Shown here piece after piece: positions 9,646 to 23,063 of a stretch of DNA of 64,000 nucleotides. The stretch is taken from assembly GCF_009905375.1 (NCBI RefSeq), contig NC_133657.1, positions 43,636,192 to 43,700,191 of the forward strand. Direction: 5' to 3'. The stretch's first letter is position 1; every line of letters begins with the position of its first letter. The DNA is from Apium graveolens. Taxonomy: Eukaryota; Streptophyta; Magnoliopsida; Apiales; Apiaceae. The notes below the pieces were generated by a model. It saw only the letters and a list, made by a program, of their open reading frames with translations, was not told where the DNA came from and did not search any database. A program made the translations under genes and the position numbers.

Positions 9646-12600
9646 TGTGACGGACCGACTAATACTAACTAGCAAAAATAGAGATAAACAAAGCAGTAAA
9701 GGATTACAACTAGTTAATTATTATTACAGAACCATAAATCCAAGTCCCCGAATCCACAGGTAAGAGTTTGAACAACATCTAAACAACTAATAATACCAAA
9801 GTCTAATATCCAAACCCAAGTACATCTACCAATTTTAAATTCCTAAAAGTTCTTTAAACCTTAGGGAACAACCAGTTCCCTACCTGCTCCAACATCTGAC
9901 GGTAGGCATACTCTGAACCACCACAATTCTTACGCGTGGTCAGCTTGAAACGAGGCATTTTCGGGCTTAACTTAAGGGATAACATCAATAACAATATTAA
10001 TGAGCAAAACGCTCAGCAAGTGAATAATAGGGTACAACAGTTTATCATATGCTCAATAAAACAATAACAGAAGGTAAATCAATAGTATAAATTATTCAAG
10101 TAAATTTCAGGATTTTAATAAGTGAATGGAATTGAAATCACACAGCGCTATGAGCAATGAGGGGTGATCAACCCACATCAAAGCTCTGAACCACACAACA
10201 AGTGATTCACAACCATTTAGGATCATCGGCACACATTGGCCATATAAAACCATCAGGCTCCCTGCTACTGAGGTTTTAAAACTTTAACAGTGACTGGCGC
10301 CTCAGTCTTATCATATCATCAATTCCTTTTTAATAACTCATTTCAATTTAAAAGGGGTTCTTGATCAAGGATAATATAACAAGGAAAATGACAAAGTTCG
10401 AATGAGAGGATGATAATAGTGTTTGGGTTTCCAAAGGAAATGAATCTGATGTATGAGGGTTTTAGGTTCCACTGGATATATTAAGGAACTATTTGTAGGG
10501 GTATTCACAGAGATACGAAGTAATATGTGAGGAAAATGGGTCAATTCAAGTATGGAAGCGATTAACTAAGTTCAAGATCCAATTATTGAATGATTTCACG
10601 GACTAATCATTATTATTAAATTATAGTCATACATTCACAGGGTGTTCAATCATAAGAAACAGGATAATAAAGATAAGTTGAGAGTTCACTTGCCTGAAGT
10701 ACGCCTACTGAGTACTTGAATGGAATCGTCTAGGGGCTCCTTTCCTGGCCTCCTACTTCAACCTATAATAAATAGTATCATCGTCACAACTCTTGCTAAC
10801 TACCCTTTCGCGTATATTCTATATATACACACATACATGTATTTATATATATACTTAACACACTTAATTTCAAGTAATATATACTTCACATAATTCACAT
10901 AACACATAGCAAGAAAAGGCATGGCAATAGTACACTTAGATCCTAATCAATCAAGCAATTATCCTTTTAATAAATAATTAACAAGACCATTGCTCTTAAT
11001 CCTCCTTTACAGACCTCAACACAATCTAAATTCAGTAAGGCACACTTGTGCCTCACCTCACAAGACTCACATAACTAATACATACTCTAAACTCTTTCGG
11101 GATGCACGCCTTGGCACCACTTGTGTGCCTTGACACAATTGTACATTTCTACCTTGGGCCTTCACTTAATTATGATTTCTACAGACTCTTATGACATAAT
11201 GCAACTCCCAAACTTGACTTGACATCAAGGCCTCACTCAAAAAGCACTTAAACACAATACAATCCTTATAGGCTTCCTAATGCAACTCTTATGGTGACTC
11301 TCGGGTGTTTTGGTGCAAATGGGGTATCTCCACCTTGGGCCTTCACTCCAAACCAACTCTCTGAGGTTCCTAAGACTCTAAAATAACTCTTAAAGTTGTA
11401 ATGACTCAAAAACCTCACTTGGGCCTCCCTAGGCCTCAAGTGGAAGTTGACATAAATCTGCCTTCTCTGATTTCCAAACTGCCTTATTTTTACAAACTTA
11501 AAACTCACTTAAATTATTCAATTATTGATTTTAATGACTTGTTAAGCTTCCGAAAACTTCTTTATACTATTATAAACCAATTCCCAATGAATTTCTATCC
11601 TAAAACATGGTTATAATGGGTCAATATGGACTTGTACCAAATCTGCCCTGTTTTGAGTTCCTCTCGGTTTTGTGCTTGTGCACCTAACCAAATGCATGAT
11701 TTTACCCAATCTAAAGCTTCTTGACTCAAGTACATAGCAAGTCCTAACATCATGCTAAAACCTACTGACCAATAGTGCACAAGGTTGCTTTACAACTTTA
11801 TTTATCAAGCAATCAGTTATAAGGACAAGCAAAGTAACACCTCACAAGACAAGCCATCACTTAGTCATTTTTAAAACAAAAATTCGAATTACACATGCAT
11901 GAAAAGATCATGAAACCTACTGATTCTAATCTGTTTTAATCAAGACATAATTAAACTATCATTTTAACACATAATTCGTGGCATGCGCCTCATAAAAATC
12001 AAGTATCAAGGTTCAAAATAAACAAGTATGGTTTCCTAGTCTAAAATCACTTGTAAATCAACATGCAAGGGTAAATTTCAACATGCAAGGGCTATAACTA
12101 ATATGCAAGTCTTCAAACTTAATATAGTCGAAGAAATACATAGCATTCAAGAGTTTAAACATTATAATTCATCATTTTTAGAAGCAAAAACGTTTTATAA
12201 GCAACATGCAAAGTCATTTTCATAGAAATTTCTAAAGAACAATCCATATACATTCGGCTCTTTTAATAAATCATTGCCAAATGCAATGAACAAGATTATG
12301 GCTTAGAAAGTTGAAGTCAAAACACTTCTCCAAGATCATATCAAGTCCATATCTTGAAGCCCTTATGATTTTAGTCCTTAAATCCATGAAAATTCAAGGC
12401 CTAAATCTTGGCTACAAGAACACATCAACACATAATAAAACATACCTTTTATGGGCCAAAATTTTCAAGTATAAATGTGGGAATATGAGTGAATTAGCTC
12501 CTTGATCAAAGTGTTTGAGAAAGAAGGAAAAAAAATGAAGGAAGACGGGGAGGGGGAGCTTCGACCGAGAGGGAGAGAAAGGGGAGGGGATGGAGTGAAG

Positions 12601-13300
12601 TGGGTGTGCAAATGAGAGAGTGTAGCTTGTGTTTTTGGGTTTTGATGTGTTAAAATGGTAGCGGAATGGAGAAATGACTTATATGCCCTTCCTACAATCT
12701 TAAGACATTTTGCATGCAAGGGTAGATGAGTACTTTGCTTGGTTAAAGTGAGTTAGTGGGGTTGGAAATGACGGTCATATCCTTGGTCTCTATTATAAGG
12801 GATTTTGCGTGCATGGGTACATTATTAATCTAGTAATCATTTTTTTAAAATTAAAATATGCTTAAAAAGAAAAAAAATTAATAAATAAAGTACAATTCCA
12901 TAAATCATAAAAATTATACCATAAATTACTTTAAGATTTTAGAAGTTTTATAAGAGTATTTTCAAGAATTTTGAATAAAAATAATTTACAAAAGAATTTT
13001 CTTTATAATAGTACTTTTATAGCATGCCACATAAAAATATAATTTAATTAGATTTTAATGCAAATAAAGATTTAAAAATATAATCTAGTATTATACTAAT
13101 TTATCTAATCGTATAAGCACATAATTTCCATATCCAGATATTTGTACGAAAATTTGAATTATCATGAAAGAAAATATATTCATATTTACTTAATTCATAT
13201 AATCGCTGGAAAGCAATATTTAGAAACTTATGTACTCACAACAATGCACATAAATCCCATATCATAGAATTATAATATCATAATATTTACAGACGTTACA
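9646..13300 (-). repeat. B1 5' LTR
   Basis: Starts TGTGACGGACCGACTAATAC and ends ...AGACGTTACA followed by the TSD AATAA. The element strand has a weak TATA-like CTTATAATAG near 12788-12799, where B2 has a better TATATAAAAG, followed further down by a pyrimidine-rich leader at about 12535-12600. Transcription of B1 would start in this LTR. Confidence 0.9.
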
Positions 13301-13305
13301 AATAA

Positions 13306-16300
13306 TATTTGCAATGACCCTACTTACCATATCCACGGATCGCAACAGTTCAAAGTATGTCCACAAGCCACAATCTTATATATTACAAACGTACCAAATC
13401 CCAAATTTATTTATCTTACATCTAAAGTCAAGCATTATTACAAACTTTTAACACATACTAAGTCACACAACTTCCACTAGCTCATTCCATTTCCACCTAA
13501 AAACCTAGCTTCTGCACTCGACTGGGGATCCTTGCCACCACCAATTTCCTTCTTTACTGGAAAAGAACATAAACAGATTCGCAAGAGTGACTAACTAGCT
13601 CAGCAAGTCACAATGACTTCACTGAGATTAAATAATGATCAGTTGAAATGACATAGGGAATCAAGTTTCCTGATAAGAAATGATTAGAATTGGATATTCA
13701 CTTTTATTTTAAAAACCAAGGTTAGGCTGTTGATCAGTCACGCACTAACCCTGAGCAAGGCTCTCAGCTTTGCTCTATATACTGGATGCAAGGCATACAT
13801 TGGCCTATTATGACCATGAATCTGGTCCGACCACGAATCTCGTCCATATTTAAAAAAAAAATCCAATTCTATAAAAATAACATGATAAACAATGTAATTC
13901 AGAAAACTGAACCCTGAACAACATTTATCCTGAAGCATCAGGTGATTCACAACACTATGAAGGTATAACAGGGTAAACAGGAAGATTGACGTTTAATCCA
14001 AGGAAAGAATCAGAGTGTAGAAGACCAAGGGTTCAAAGGTTACAAGGAATGGCCTTCTGTTATACAAGGCATAAAGGTTCGTCTGTTAAGCAATCTCATA
14101 TCAAAGATCAGTATGTGGTAGATATGTATTTGTAGAGTAGTATCGGATATGTGTGGTTCGTATCCAAGGATTCAACAATCAATGGTTTATAAAAAGTAAG
14201 GCTCACGGCTCAAGATCAATAAGGATTAGGGTTTAGGGTTAAGTACTTCAAAGTACTTACAATATAGAATAAGAACTACTGGGAATAATTACAACATAAT
14301 GAAAAGAGTTCAAAAGTACTCGCAATTATACTACAAGAAAGTTCAGGGATACTTGCCTTATCAATTCGTTTTTACTCACTAACACTTGTCAATTGGTTCT
14401 CACTCACTGACCACTTGCTTTCCCTTTCTTCATCTCTCTTCCTCTGTTAGACATCACATATACTTATCCACACTACTTCTTGTCTCATTCTATTCGACAC
14501 AAGCTTCTATCTACCCTTCGTTTCATCCAAATACGACGTACGGATTAAAAGTTACAACAAAAACAGTCAAACAACGCACATACAATCATATTATACAGCA
14601 ATCCGATCACATATAACACATAGCACGTAAGATATTTGACCAAAATAATTTTTTAAGGAAGATTCGGGGTTAAAATGATTTTTCAGGTATTTAATACGAA
14701 TTTTTAAACATTTTTCGAAAGTAAATCGGGACTCCGAATCATTTTATAATTAATAAATAAAGTTTGAACACCCGAATCTGACCTTAAAATTATTTTATAA
14801 TAATTATCGAGTATTGTAAATGATTTAAAATAATATTTTAAAGCTCGAAACTATTTCTCGGAATTTTTAAATCAAAAAGAATAATTAAATCTAATTATTA
14901 AATCAATTAAAATCAATTAGTAATTAATTAAATTAATTAATTAATTAATATTAACTTAATCGATTAATTAAATATTTAAAAACTAATTAATATTAATTAA
15001 TAAAATAAATCATATTTAATTTTTTAATAAATAAATAATTAAAAACAATTTTTACAATTAAAATAAATAAATAAACATTTTTCTGATTTTTTAAAATAAT
15101 AAAAAATATCATTTTTAAAACAAATTCAACTGCAATGGCATTTTTGTAAATAAACCAAACTTCGGTAGTAAATTTGAGAAATCTACAAAGTTTAGGGACT
15201 AAAACGTAATTCTCCTATATTCGGTCGTCTTCTCCGCCGAAACAACGGCGGTGCCGCCGGCGGCCACCATTAACCGCCCAGAAATCGACCAAAAGCTCCA
15301 GTTTTGTTCCATATTACGAGATGATCATGAATCTGCAACTCAAATCGCCAAAGACGTCCTGAGTTGACTGGAAAATTGCGAAAAAACTCGCTGGCGGCGA
15401 GAACTTCGATCGATCGTGCAGCCCAACTCCGACATCTTGTGGTGATTTTGGTTACACCAATCGATTCCTGGTGATGAGAGGAACACATTGATCTATACCA
15501 GACATCCCAGAAATTCACGAATAAAAAATCCGGCCAAAAATATGAATTTTTCGGTGAATTTCTTCAAGAAACCAAGAACACTCAAAATCAAAGATCAAAC
15601 CAACTTTTCTACATGTTATTGAACTCCAAATTTGACATATAATATACCAACATGACCAGGAAGAAAAGATCTACATGACTATGCCATCAAATCATATCAA
15701 AAACATCAAGAACAAAATTTTTTAATTTAATCCATAAATAATTCAAATTAAAACAATTAAATAAGAAAAATACCTTGATTTCTGCACAAAAATAGATGGT
15801 TGATTCAGAAAGAGTTTTTCGAGAGCTTTGTTTTGATATATTGCACGCCCGAATCGGGGTTCGATAATACCATTGTTTGTGCGATTGATTTTCAAGAACG
15901 CGGTATTTTATTAAGGTTTTCTCTGGTTTTTACTGGTTTGTACTGTCTGATTATGATTATACGATTGAAATGAAATAAGAAAAAGGCTATTTATATTTAC
16001 GGAATATTAGTACGTTCTGGATCGTGTTGGATCGATAAATACGTTGCTTAACGATCCTATCGGATAACGTTTTGGATTAACATTATCCTGTTTTGGATAA
16101 ACACTATCCTGTTATGGATAAGTATCAAAGGTTTTGGATAATTATCAAAAACGGGCTTTTATAAAACGCTTTGTACGAAGATAATGTTATCGAAAAGTGT
16201 TATCGTATCGAAAATATCGCGTCGGGCCGCGCACGGGTCAAATCGTAATCCGGATCGAAAAAGTCAAAACATAGAAAATGTCCGGAATTACTAGATTAGG

Positions 16301-16637
16301 TTAGAAAGGAGTTTTCGGAAGAGTTTCGGGTTGTAAAAACGGTTGAGGTTGGACGATTCCCGGCTTTATGAAATAGTTTTGTAATTATTCAGAAAATAAT
16401 TAATAAATTCATAAATTAATATAAAATCATATAATACTCCAAAAATCACCAGAAAATACCTTAATTCTCTATTTTTTTATTCTGGACATAATAAAATTAA
16501 CATACCTAGACTTTACCACATATAAACATTCACATAAGAATACCAATCATCTGATAATTCACGAAAAAATCACATAATAATCACATAATAATCATTTATT
16601 AATAAAAACAATTACACTTCATGTCCGGGATATTACA
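13306..16637 (-). repeat. A1 3' LTR, main segment
   Basis: Continues the LTR begun at 1967; 13301-13305 is the B1 TSD copy. It matches the A1 5' LTR (49935-52484) closely and ends ...CCGGGATATTACA at 16637 next to a polypyrimidine run. It contains an extremely AT-rich stretch of TTAATTAA repeats (about 14870-15070), a GC-rich patch (about 15225-15275), and a promoter-like TATA box at 15988-15995. No host gene is visible. Confidence 0.88.
15988..15995 (-). promoter_or_regulatory. TATA box of the A-family LTR
   Basis: The element strand reads TATAAATA followed by GCC, a strong plant TATA box, about 640 bp into the LTR. Transcription would begin about 30 bases further on, near 15960. In A1's 5' LTR the equivalent position is beyond the B2 insertion and outside the window. 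Confidence 0.5.
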
Positions 16638-16650
16638 TCCCCCCCCCTTA
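16638..16650 (-). other. A1 polypurine tract
   Basis: Nine Cs on the plus strand (TCCCCCCCCC then TTA) give a G-run polypurine tract on the element strand, directly inside the 3' LTR. Confidence 0.8.
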
Positions 16651-16679
16651 AAAGGATTCTGTCCTCAGAATCTCCTAAG

Positions 16680-17633
16680 TAAACAACTGAGGGTACTTTT
16701 CTCGCATATCAACTCTTAGGTTGATTCTTCAACCTTTGGGTTTCTCCACAATACTTTTACTAAATTAACAACTTTATTTCTCAATATCTTTTCTCTCTTT
16801 TATAGAATCTCTATTGGATTCTCTACATACGATAAATCTGCCTGAAGTTCTATTGGCTCATACTCAATTACATGCCTAGAGTCTGGATTATACCTCTTAA
16901 GCATCGATACATGAAAAACATTACGAATATGCTCCATGTGCGGGGGTACTGCCAACTCGTATGCTACCTTGCCGACACCTTTCAAGTTTTCAAAACATCC
17001 AATATATCTAGGACTCAACTTCCCTTTCTTTCCGAATCTCGACAATCCTTTCCACGGTGACACTTCAGTAACACTAGATCTCCTTCTTCGAATTCCACAT
17101 CCTTTCTGGATTGATCTGCGTATTCCCTTTGGCGATCTTGTGCTACAATTAGCCTTCTCTGAATGATCTTAACAACTTCCTTTGTCTGCTGTACCAACTC
17201 GGGTCGAAGTATTTACGTTATCCAACTTCGTCCCAATATACTGGTGATTGACATTTGCGTCCATAAAGAGCTTCATAGGGAGGCATTCCGATACTTGCAT
17301 GATAACTGTTATTATAAGCAAACTCCACTAAGGGCAAATGCTCATCCCAATTTCCTTTGAAATCAATGGCACACACACGTAACATGTCTTCAATTGTTTG
17401 GATTGTTCTCTCGCTTTGGCCATCCGTCTGCGGATGATAAGCCGTACTCATATTCAACTTAGTTCCCAAACATTCTTCAAAACTCCTCCAAAATCTTGAA
17501 TTGAATCGTGGATCTCGATCAGATACAATAGACACAGGGACTCCATAACGCACTACTATCTCCTTCAAATACCGGTGAACCAACTTATCCAGTGAAAATC
17601 TTTCATTGATAGGCAAGAAATACGCTGATTTGG
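16680..17633 (-). pseudogene. A1 integrase, C-terminal part and chromodomain remnant
   Basis: Frames at 17633-17218, 17197-17015 and 17063-16800 carry [30 protein letters not shown] (second catalytic Asp), [16 protein letters not shown] (catalytic Glu), then SPRYIGCFENLKGVGKVAYE and HNVFHVSMLKRYNPD-type residues. At 16800 a stop (EIL then TAA) precedes a chromodomain remnant with EEST followed by TAA where Trp is expected. Element C cuts the gene between the first and second catalytic Asp; the first half is at 45094-45399. At least two frameshifts are visible. Confidence 0.8.
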
Positions 17634-18393
17634 TGTAATACCCCAACTTTTCAGAAAATAGTTATACCTAAATATTTAGCTAAAACTCCAAATTAAATCC
17701 ATAATAAGAATAAGTTTCTAGTTTTTCATAAAATTCTAAAATCCCAGACAGAAATAAAATCATCTAAGCTGAAAATAAAGCAAATCCTGGGAGACGCAGC
17801 TCCAATACAAACATAATCACTAAAATATTATTCCAAAGCATCCACCTTTAAGATGTCCCAAAAGCTAAGCACCTGAAAATTTGTGAGTAACGAGCCAAGA
17901 GCCCAGCAAAAAATAATTCTACACTAGTGGATCAAGTATCATAATTTTATAAATCAAAAATCATTTTCCAAAATCCATATGACATAAGATATAAAATTCC
18001 ACAGCTCGCTAAGGCAACAAATACCTGGTGATACAGTATGAAAAGTTCATAATTTCTGTCAATAATGTGCCCCTTACTAAGGTATCATATAGTGTGCGCT
18101 CCCGAAGGCATCATAAGTAGCACTCCCTAGTAAGGTATCAAAGGCTAGTTCCGGAACTATACGAAATTACTAACTGGTTCATAAGTCAGAGCTCACTGGG
18201 AATTCTTATTTCTAAAACAGGGTACTTGATCTATAAATTTTAAAACAAAAGCAGTGCAAAAATATTTAAAAGATTTTAAAATAAAATAAAGTGTGAAGAG
18301 TTAATATACTTTAATAGCAATATCTCCCAAATTATGTTGCCAAAATGAACCTAGACATACACACATTAATATAATAATCAGAATGTTAACATG
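17634..18393 (-). repeat. C LTR1, first segment
   Basis: Starts TGTAATACCCCAACTTTTC and matches LTR2 (27873 onward) and LTR3 (30039 onward) up to ...GAATGTTAACATG, where D was inserted. Confidence 0.88.
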
Positions 18394-20047
18394 TGTTGGA
18401 TTTTAATCGCAGCGGAGGCATGGTAAAACACTTTTACACATATAAAATCCAAATAAAAGCATATAAATCGTGGTAAAAACATAGGGAACGAATACTAACC
18501 TTTAATAAGCGATCCAAGAGCAACGTTCGAAGATCCTTAGCAGCTGATCCTCAAACGTGAAGCGCTCCACCGGATCCACCAAGAAAACGACGTTAACGAG
18601 GAGGAGGAGGTGGAGAGAATTAGGTTTTATAAAATTTTGGGGTTAGAATAAAAATAGGATTTATAATAGTATATTTATAGGCAAAATTTTCAGCTGAAAT
18701 TTTCCCATAAATATTATTATTATTATCCCATTTATTATTCTCATTAATAATTAAAACACCTTTTAATTATTAATTCTTTTTCTAAACACTTTAGAAATAA
18801 TTCTCTCTCTTGATTTAATTTCCAAAAATTAAATCCTTAATTAATAATATTAAGAACTTTTCTTAATTTATTTCTAATCAATTAAATCTCATTTAATCAA
18901 TTATTAAATTTGCCAATTAATTATTTATTTCATAAATAAATAATTATTAGCCATTATTAATTAATTCCTCCACCATTAAATCATTCTCTTTTTTATGGTG
19001 TGGCCCTGTAGGTTCAATATTAAGCCGGTAGTAGAAATAAATAATAATAAAACTATTTTATCATTATTTATATAAATTTTATAATTTATTAAATATGATT
19101 AATTAATTAATCACATTTATTCTACATCGTGAGGGATACTTCTCAGCATATTGCGACTATCCGGATAATACGAATTCACTGCTTAGAATACCAAGAACCT
19201 ATTTAGTGAATAGTTACCGTACAATAAACTCCTTCTACCCTACAATGTCCCGATTAAATACAAGGCATGGATCTCGTGTCAAGCCTATCTAATTTAATCA
19301 CTTGCTTACCATTTACTATGCTTAGTTCTATGCAAATTAGAAACTCCTTTCTAATTTCATTCACTCTGGCCAGAGATTCCTGAACAAGCATAAGTGGATC
19401 AACCTTGAACATTCGCTTCCTTCACTGGAAGGGGTAGATCTTTTATTGATCATACACTATCTTCGTGTACAAATTCCTATACCCAGTAGAGCCCTAATAA
19501 TTGTCCCTGAAGACTAAGAACTAAACCAAAGTATAGTTCAGTGTACACAAGATGACTATGATGACCTCAAGTCTAAGGATACTTGTACAACTATCACTAT
19601 GTGAACAACTGCTGACACGTGAGTGAACTCCATCAGTTGTTCAGCTGTGTGAGTCATGTTCAGTGAACTTAATCTATAATAAGCACCTACATACTAGCTA
19701 TAGTGTCACCACACAAATGTCTATGAGAACAGACATCCTTCATAATGAAGCAAGCATAGTATGTACCGATCTCTGCGGATTATTAATTACCAGTTAGTAA
19801 TCCTACGATCAGGAACTATTTAAGTTTAGAGTTATCATCTTTTAGGTCTCACTATTATGATCTCATTATAATCCATAAAAAGCTTTACTCTAAACTATGG
19901 TATATCTTATTTAAACACTTAAATAGATAAAGCCCGTAATAAAAACAAAACAAGTCTTTTATTAATATCAATGAAATCAAAACAGATTACACCGGAAGTT
20001 ATTCCTAAATCCTAATACATGATTGGACTTAGGACATATTCCTTTCA
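18394..20047 (-). repeat. D 3' LTR
   Basis: Pairs with 24752-26398; by eye a few percent different, with the densest differences at the left end. A TATA box (TATAAATA on the element strand) lies at 18672-18679. Confidence 0.9.
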
Positions 20048-20060
20048 ATCTCCCACTTGT
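20048..20060 (-). other. D polypurine tract
   Basis: ATCTCCCACTTGT on the plus strand gives ACAAGTGGGAGAT, the characteristic copia polypurine tract, directly inside the 3' LTR. Confidence 0.8.
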
Positions 20061-20680
20061 ACTAAAGCCAATCACTCTGGTATCTAATACCCATCTAGTC
20101 TTTATGACGATCAAAGTGACTTTCATAAAGTAGCTTTGTGAGTGGGTCTGCTATGTTGTTATGTGTGTCAACTCTATTTCAATACAATACAAGAAATGTT
20201 ACCGCGCTCCCACTAACCCTTTTGTAGACGCATGGTTCATCTACGTTTTTGATAAAATCAAACTCTTTGATTGACTCATCAAAACGAATGTTCCATCTTT
20301 CGAGAAGCTTGCTTTAAACCACATATGGTTCGCAGCAGCTTACACACTAGGTTTTCATTTCTCTTGGAAAGAAAACCATCTGGCTATTTGCCAGATCTCA
20401 TAGTCATAGTAAGCAGCATTCGCAAGCAAAATCCGAACTGATTTTAACAGGGCTACAGGTAAAAGGTTTCATCAAAGTCAATCCATTGCCTTTGTTTGAA
20501 TCCTTTTCCCAAAAGCCTGGCCTTAAAGGTCTCCAACTGGCCATCTGCTCTAATCATTCTTTTGTATACCGTATACATAGATTCCATTCCGGATTTCATG
20601 GCACTTTGCCATTTCTCTGAGTCAACACTACTCATAGCCTCATTATAGGTCACATGGTCGTCATCATCAATGATCGACAA
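20061..20680 (-). pseudogene. D reverse transcriptase/RNase H remnant, large internal deletion
   Basis: The frame 20680-20453 holds the RT N-terminus: YNEAMSSVDSEKWQSAMKSG, then KARLLGKGFKQRQ and DFDETF. From 20452 leftward, broken frames show a piece resembling the RT middle region (FDESIKEFDFI, EPCVYKRVSGS) and then the element's C-terminal NNIADPLTK. The YVDD catalytic site and almost all RNase H are missing between VTFLVLY and NNIADPLTK. It cannot encode an active enzyme. Confidence 0.75.
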
Positions 20681-20710
20681 CTCATTGTCATTCTCAATGA
20701 CAAGGCCATT

Positions 20711-21592
20711 TTACCTCTCTGGTTGGCGAGACACTCTCTCTGACCTACGAATGGGCTGTTCCACAGAAGGTTGTTCAGTCAGAACAGGTGTTTCCACTTG
20801 ATCTGTAGTAGTTTGTGCTTCTTGAACTTCATCAAGTTCAATTTTGCTCCCACTGTTTCCTTCAAGGATAAACTCCTTTTCCAAGAAGGTAGCATGTCTG
20901 GAGACAAACACCCGATGATCGGTGTAAAAGTAATACCCTAAAGTCTCTTTAGGATATCCCACAAAACTACATTTTACGGATCGATATTCCAGCTTATCTG
21001 GGTCAACTTTCTTGACATAAGCTGGACATCCTCAAATCTTAACGTGTTTAAGACCCGGTTTCCTTACTTTCCGTATCTCATACGGAGTTTGAGGAACAGA
21101 TTTGGAAGGCACCTTATTCAGTAAGTATGCTGAGGTTTCCAATGCATAACCCCATAGGAATACTGGAAGATTCTCATAGCTCATCATGGACCGAACTATG
21201 TCTAACAAAGTTCGATTTCTCCTTTCAGATACCAATCTGGAGGAGTCCACTGGGAGACTATACCATTTACTTTGAGATAATCTAGAAACACTCCTTTAAA
21301 GTATTCACCACCTCGATTTGATCGAAGAGTTATAATACTATCTTTGGTTGTTTCTCCACTTCATACTTATACTCTTTGAACTTTTCAAAGGCTTCAGACT
21401 TGTGTTTCATCAAACACATATCCGAATCTAGATCTATCATCTATGAAAGTAATGAAGTACGAAAAATCCACCTATGGCGTGCGTAGACATTGGTCCACAT
21501 ACATCTGTGTGTACCATTCCTAGCAAATTTGCAGCCCTCTCTCCATGTCTACTAAATGGAGACTGCAGTGCCACAATGAAGTGAGATTTTCA
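20711..21592 (-). pseudogene. D integrase remnant
   Basis: Frames 21250-21032 and 20962-20711 carry [20 protein letters not shown] (region of the catalytic Glu), [20 protein letters not shown] and TPYEI, then GYPKETLGYYFY, VFVSRHATFLEKEFIL, and an acidic spacer ending IRRSERVSRQPER. Between 21251 and 21592 only broken frames remain, including VHTDVCGPMSTHA, the region of the first catalytic Asp. The zinc-binding HHCC motif seems partly deleted. Confidence 0.75.
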
Positions 21593-22145
21593 TCATCCCT
21601 TTTCTTTTATTAGTTTGTTCAATCTGAAGTAAATTATGTCACATTTATACAGACCATTATTTAAAGTACCACGTCCATAAAGAATATAATCTCTAAGAAT
21701 AGAACATTCATTATTCTCAATAATAAATGAAAATCCAGCCAAGTCTAACATGGGAATAGAAATAATATTCCTCACAATCGAGGGAACAAAATAACAATTA
21801 TTTAAAACAATAGTCTTGCCCGTAGGCATATATAAATGAAATGATTCTACATTTTCAGCAGCAACTCTTGCTCCATTTCCCATCAATAGAATCACCTCCT
21901 CTTCTTCAAGAGTCCTACTTCTCCTTAGTCCCTGCAACAAATTGCAGATATGAGAACCACAGTCGGTATCTAATACCCAAGTAGAAATTTGATTTAATGA
22001 CATATTCACTTCTATCATGAACATACCTGAATCAGAAGCGGTAGTCTCACTACCCTTCTTCTTCTTTAATTCTGCAAGGTAAACCTTGCAGTTCCTCTTC
22101 CAGTGCCCCACCTTGTTACAGTGAAAGCAAATAACTTTGCTCTTG
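21593..22145 (-). pseudogene. D gag zinc knuckle and protease
   Basis: The frame begins inside an intact zinc knuckle, CFHCNKVGHWKRNC (CX2CX4HX4C), then a Lys-rich stretch, and the protease STWVLDTDCGSHIC, where the usual catalytic D-T-G is D-T-D (residues 48-50 counting from the V/M of the knuckle at 22111). Downstream are LLMGNGARVAAE and CYFVPSIVRNIISIPML, typical of copia protease. A stop at 21593 ends the frame before the integrase zinc finger. Confidence 0.78.
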
Positions 22146-22860
22146 GGGTCTTCAGCTTTTGGTGGAACCGGCGTTTTCTCACCTACTTTCTTCTTCTTGG
22201 AAGGGTTCCTCTTCCTTTTCTTAGGATTGGAACCTTCACCAATTAGAAGAACAGAACTCTTCTTAGGGGAAAATTCGATTCCGCAGTCTTCAACATGTTA
22301 TGGAGTTCAGGCAGGCTGACATCCAACTTATTCATGTGAAAGTTCACAACAAACTGCGAGAACAAACTCAGAAGCGATTACAAGACCAAGTCTTGGCTCA
22401 GCTCCCCATCCATGGCAAAACCAAGTTGTCCAAGACGTTCAATCAAATTGATCATCTTAAGTACATGGTCATTCACAGATGATCCCTCAGACATCGTACA
22501 ACCGAACAGCTCCTTCGATATCTCATATCGAGCTGTCCTCCCTGCCACATCATACAACTCTTGTAGATGCATGAGGATAGTGTGAGCATCCATATGCTCA
22601 TGTTGCTTCTGTAGCTCAATGTTCATGGAAGCTAGCATGATGCATTGAACAACATTTGCATCATCTATCCACTTATGATACACAACATGTTCATCATTAT
22701 GCGCATCGCTAGCAGGTTCAGTAGGCTTAGGTGAGTCAATCACGTATTCCAGCCTCTCAATCGTGAGAACAATTCTCAAGTTTCGAAGCCAGTCAGCATA
22801 ATTAGGACCAGTCAACTTGTGAGCATCTCGTATGCTCCTGAGTGATAGTGCAGAAGACAT
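22146..22860 (-). pseudogene. D gag
   Basis: The likely ATG at 22860 gives MSSALSLRSIRDAHKLTGPN, followed by YADWLRNLRIVLTIERLEYV, KWIDDANVVQCIMLASM, QELYDVAGRTARYEISKELF and KMINLIERLGQLG, the UBN2-type capsid domain of copia gag. The frame is stopped at 22378 (DLVL then TAA; Gln expected, a C-to-T type change) and continues degraded to the zinc knuckle. Confidence 0.78.
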
Positions 22861-23063
22861 GACGTACAAAGTAAATTTGTAAATGATAAACACATAACAA
22901 CACTTAGCAAATAATCGATTTCATTTCAAAACACTATATGAATCGGGTCTTTATTCATAAGTGGCTCCCACTAGTTTATCTAATTTATTCAACCCCCTAC
23001 GTGAAAAATTAAGCATTCATAATGCTAGTGGGAATAGGGATCCTATATTCCATTACACAACCC

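Larger units (their letters stand above)
2053..13300 (-). mobile_element. Ty3/gypsy chromovirus B1 (Tekay/Del-like), complete ends, deleted pol
   Basis: The element is bounded by TGTGACGG at 2053 and ...GACGTTACA at 13300, with a perfect 5-bp TSD AATAA (2048-2052 and 13301-13305). LTRs are 2053-5710 and 9646-13300, about 3.66 kb each; the internal domain is only about 3.9 kb. Excising it and one TSD copy restores the A1 LTR. Relative to B2, about 1.6 kb of pol is missing at about 6450, removing the second half of RT, all of RNase H and the first half of integrase. It also has stops in gag and RT and a DFG protease site. It is non-autonomous. Confidence 0.9.

Noticed and set aside
14225..14245. 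Telomere-like TTTAGGG units (also near 50868)
   Set aside because: Only about two units, present in both copies of the A LTR; not a telomeric repeat.
15270..15518. Independent host gene inside the A LTR
   Set aside because: No intron/exon or domain evidence, found in both LTRs of A1; kept only as a low-interest observation.
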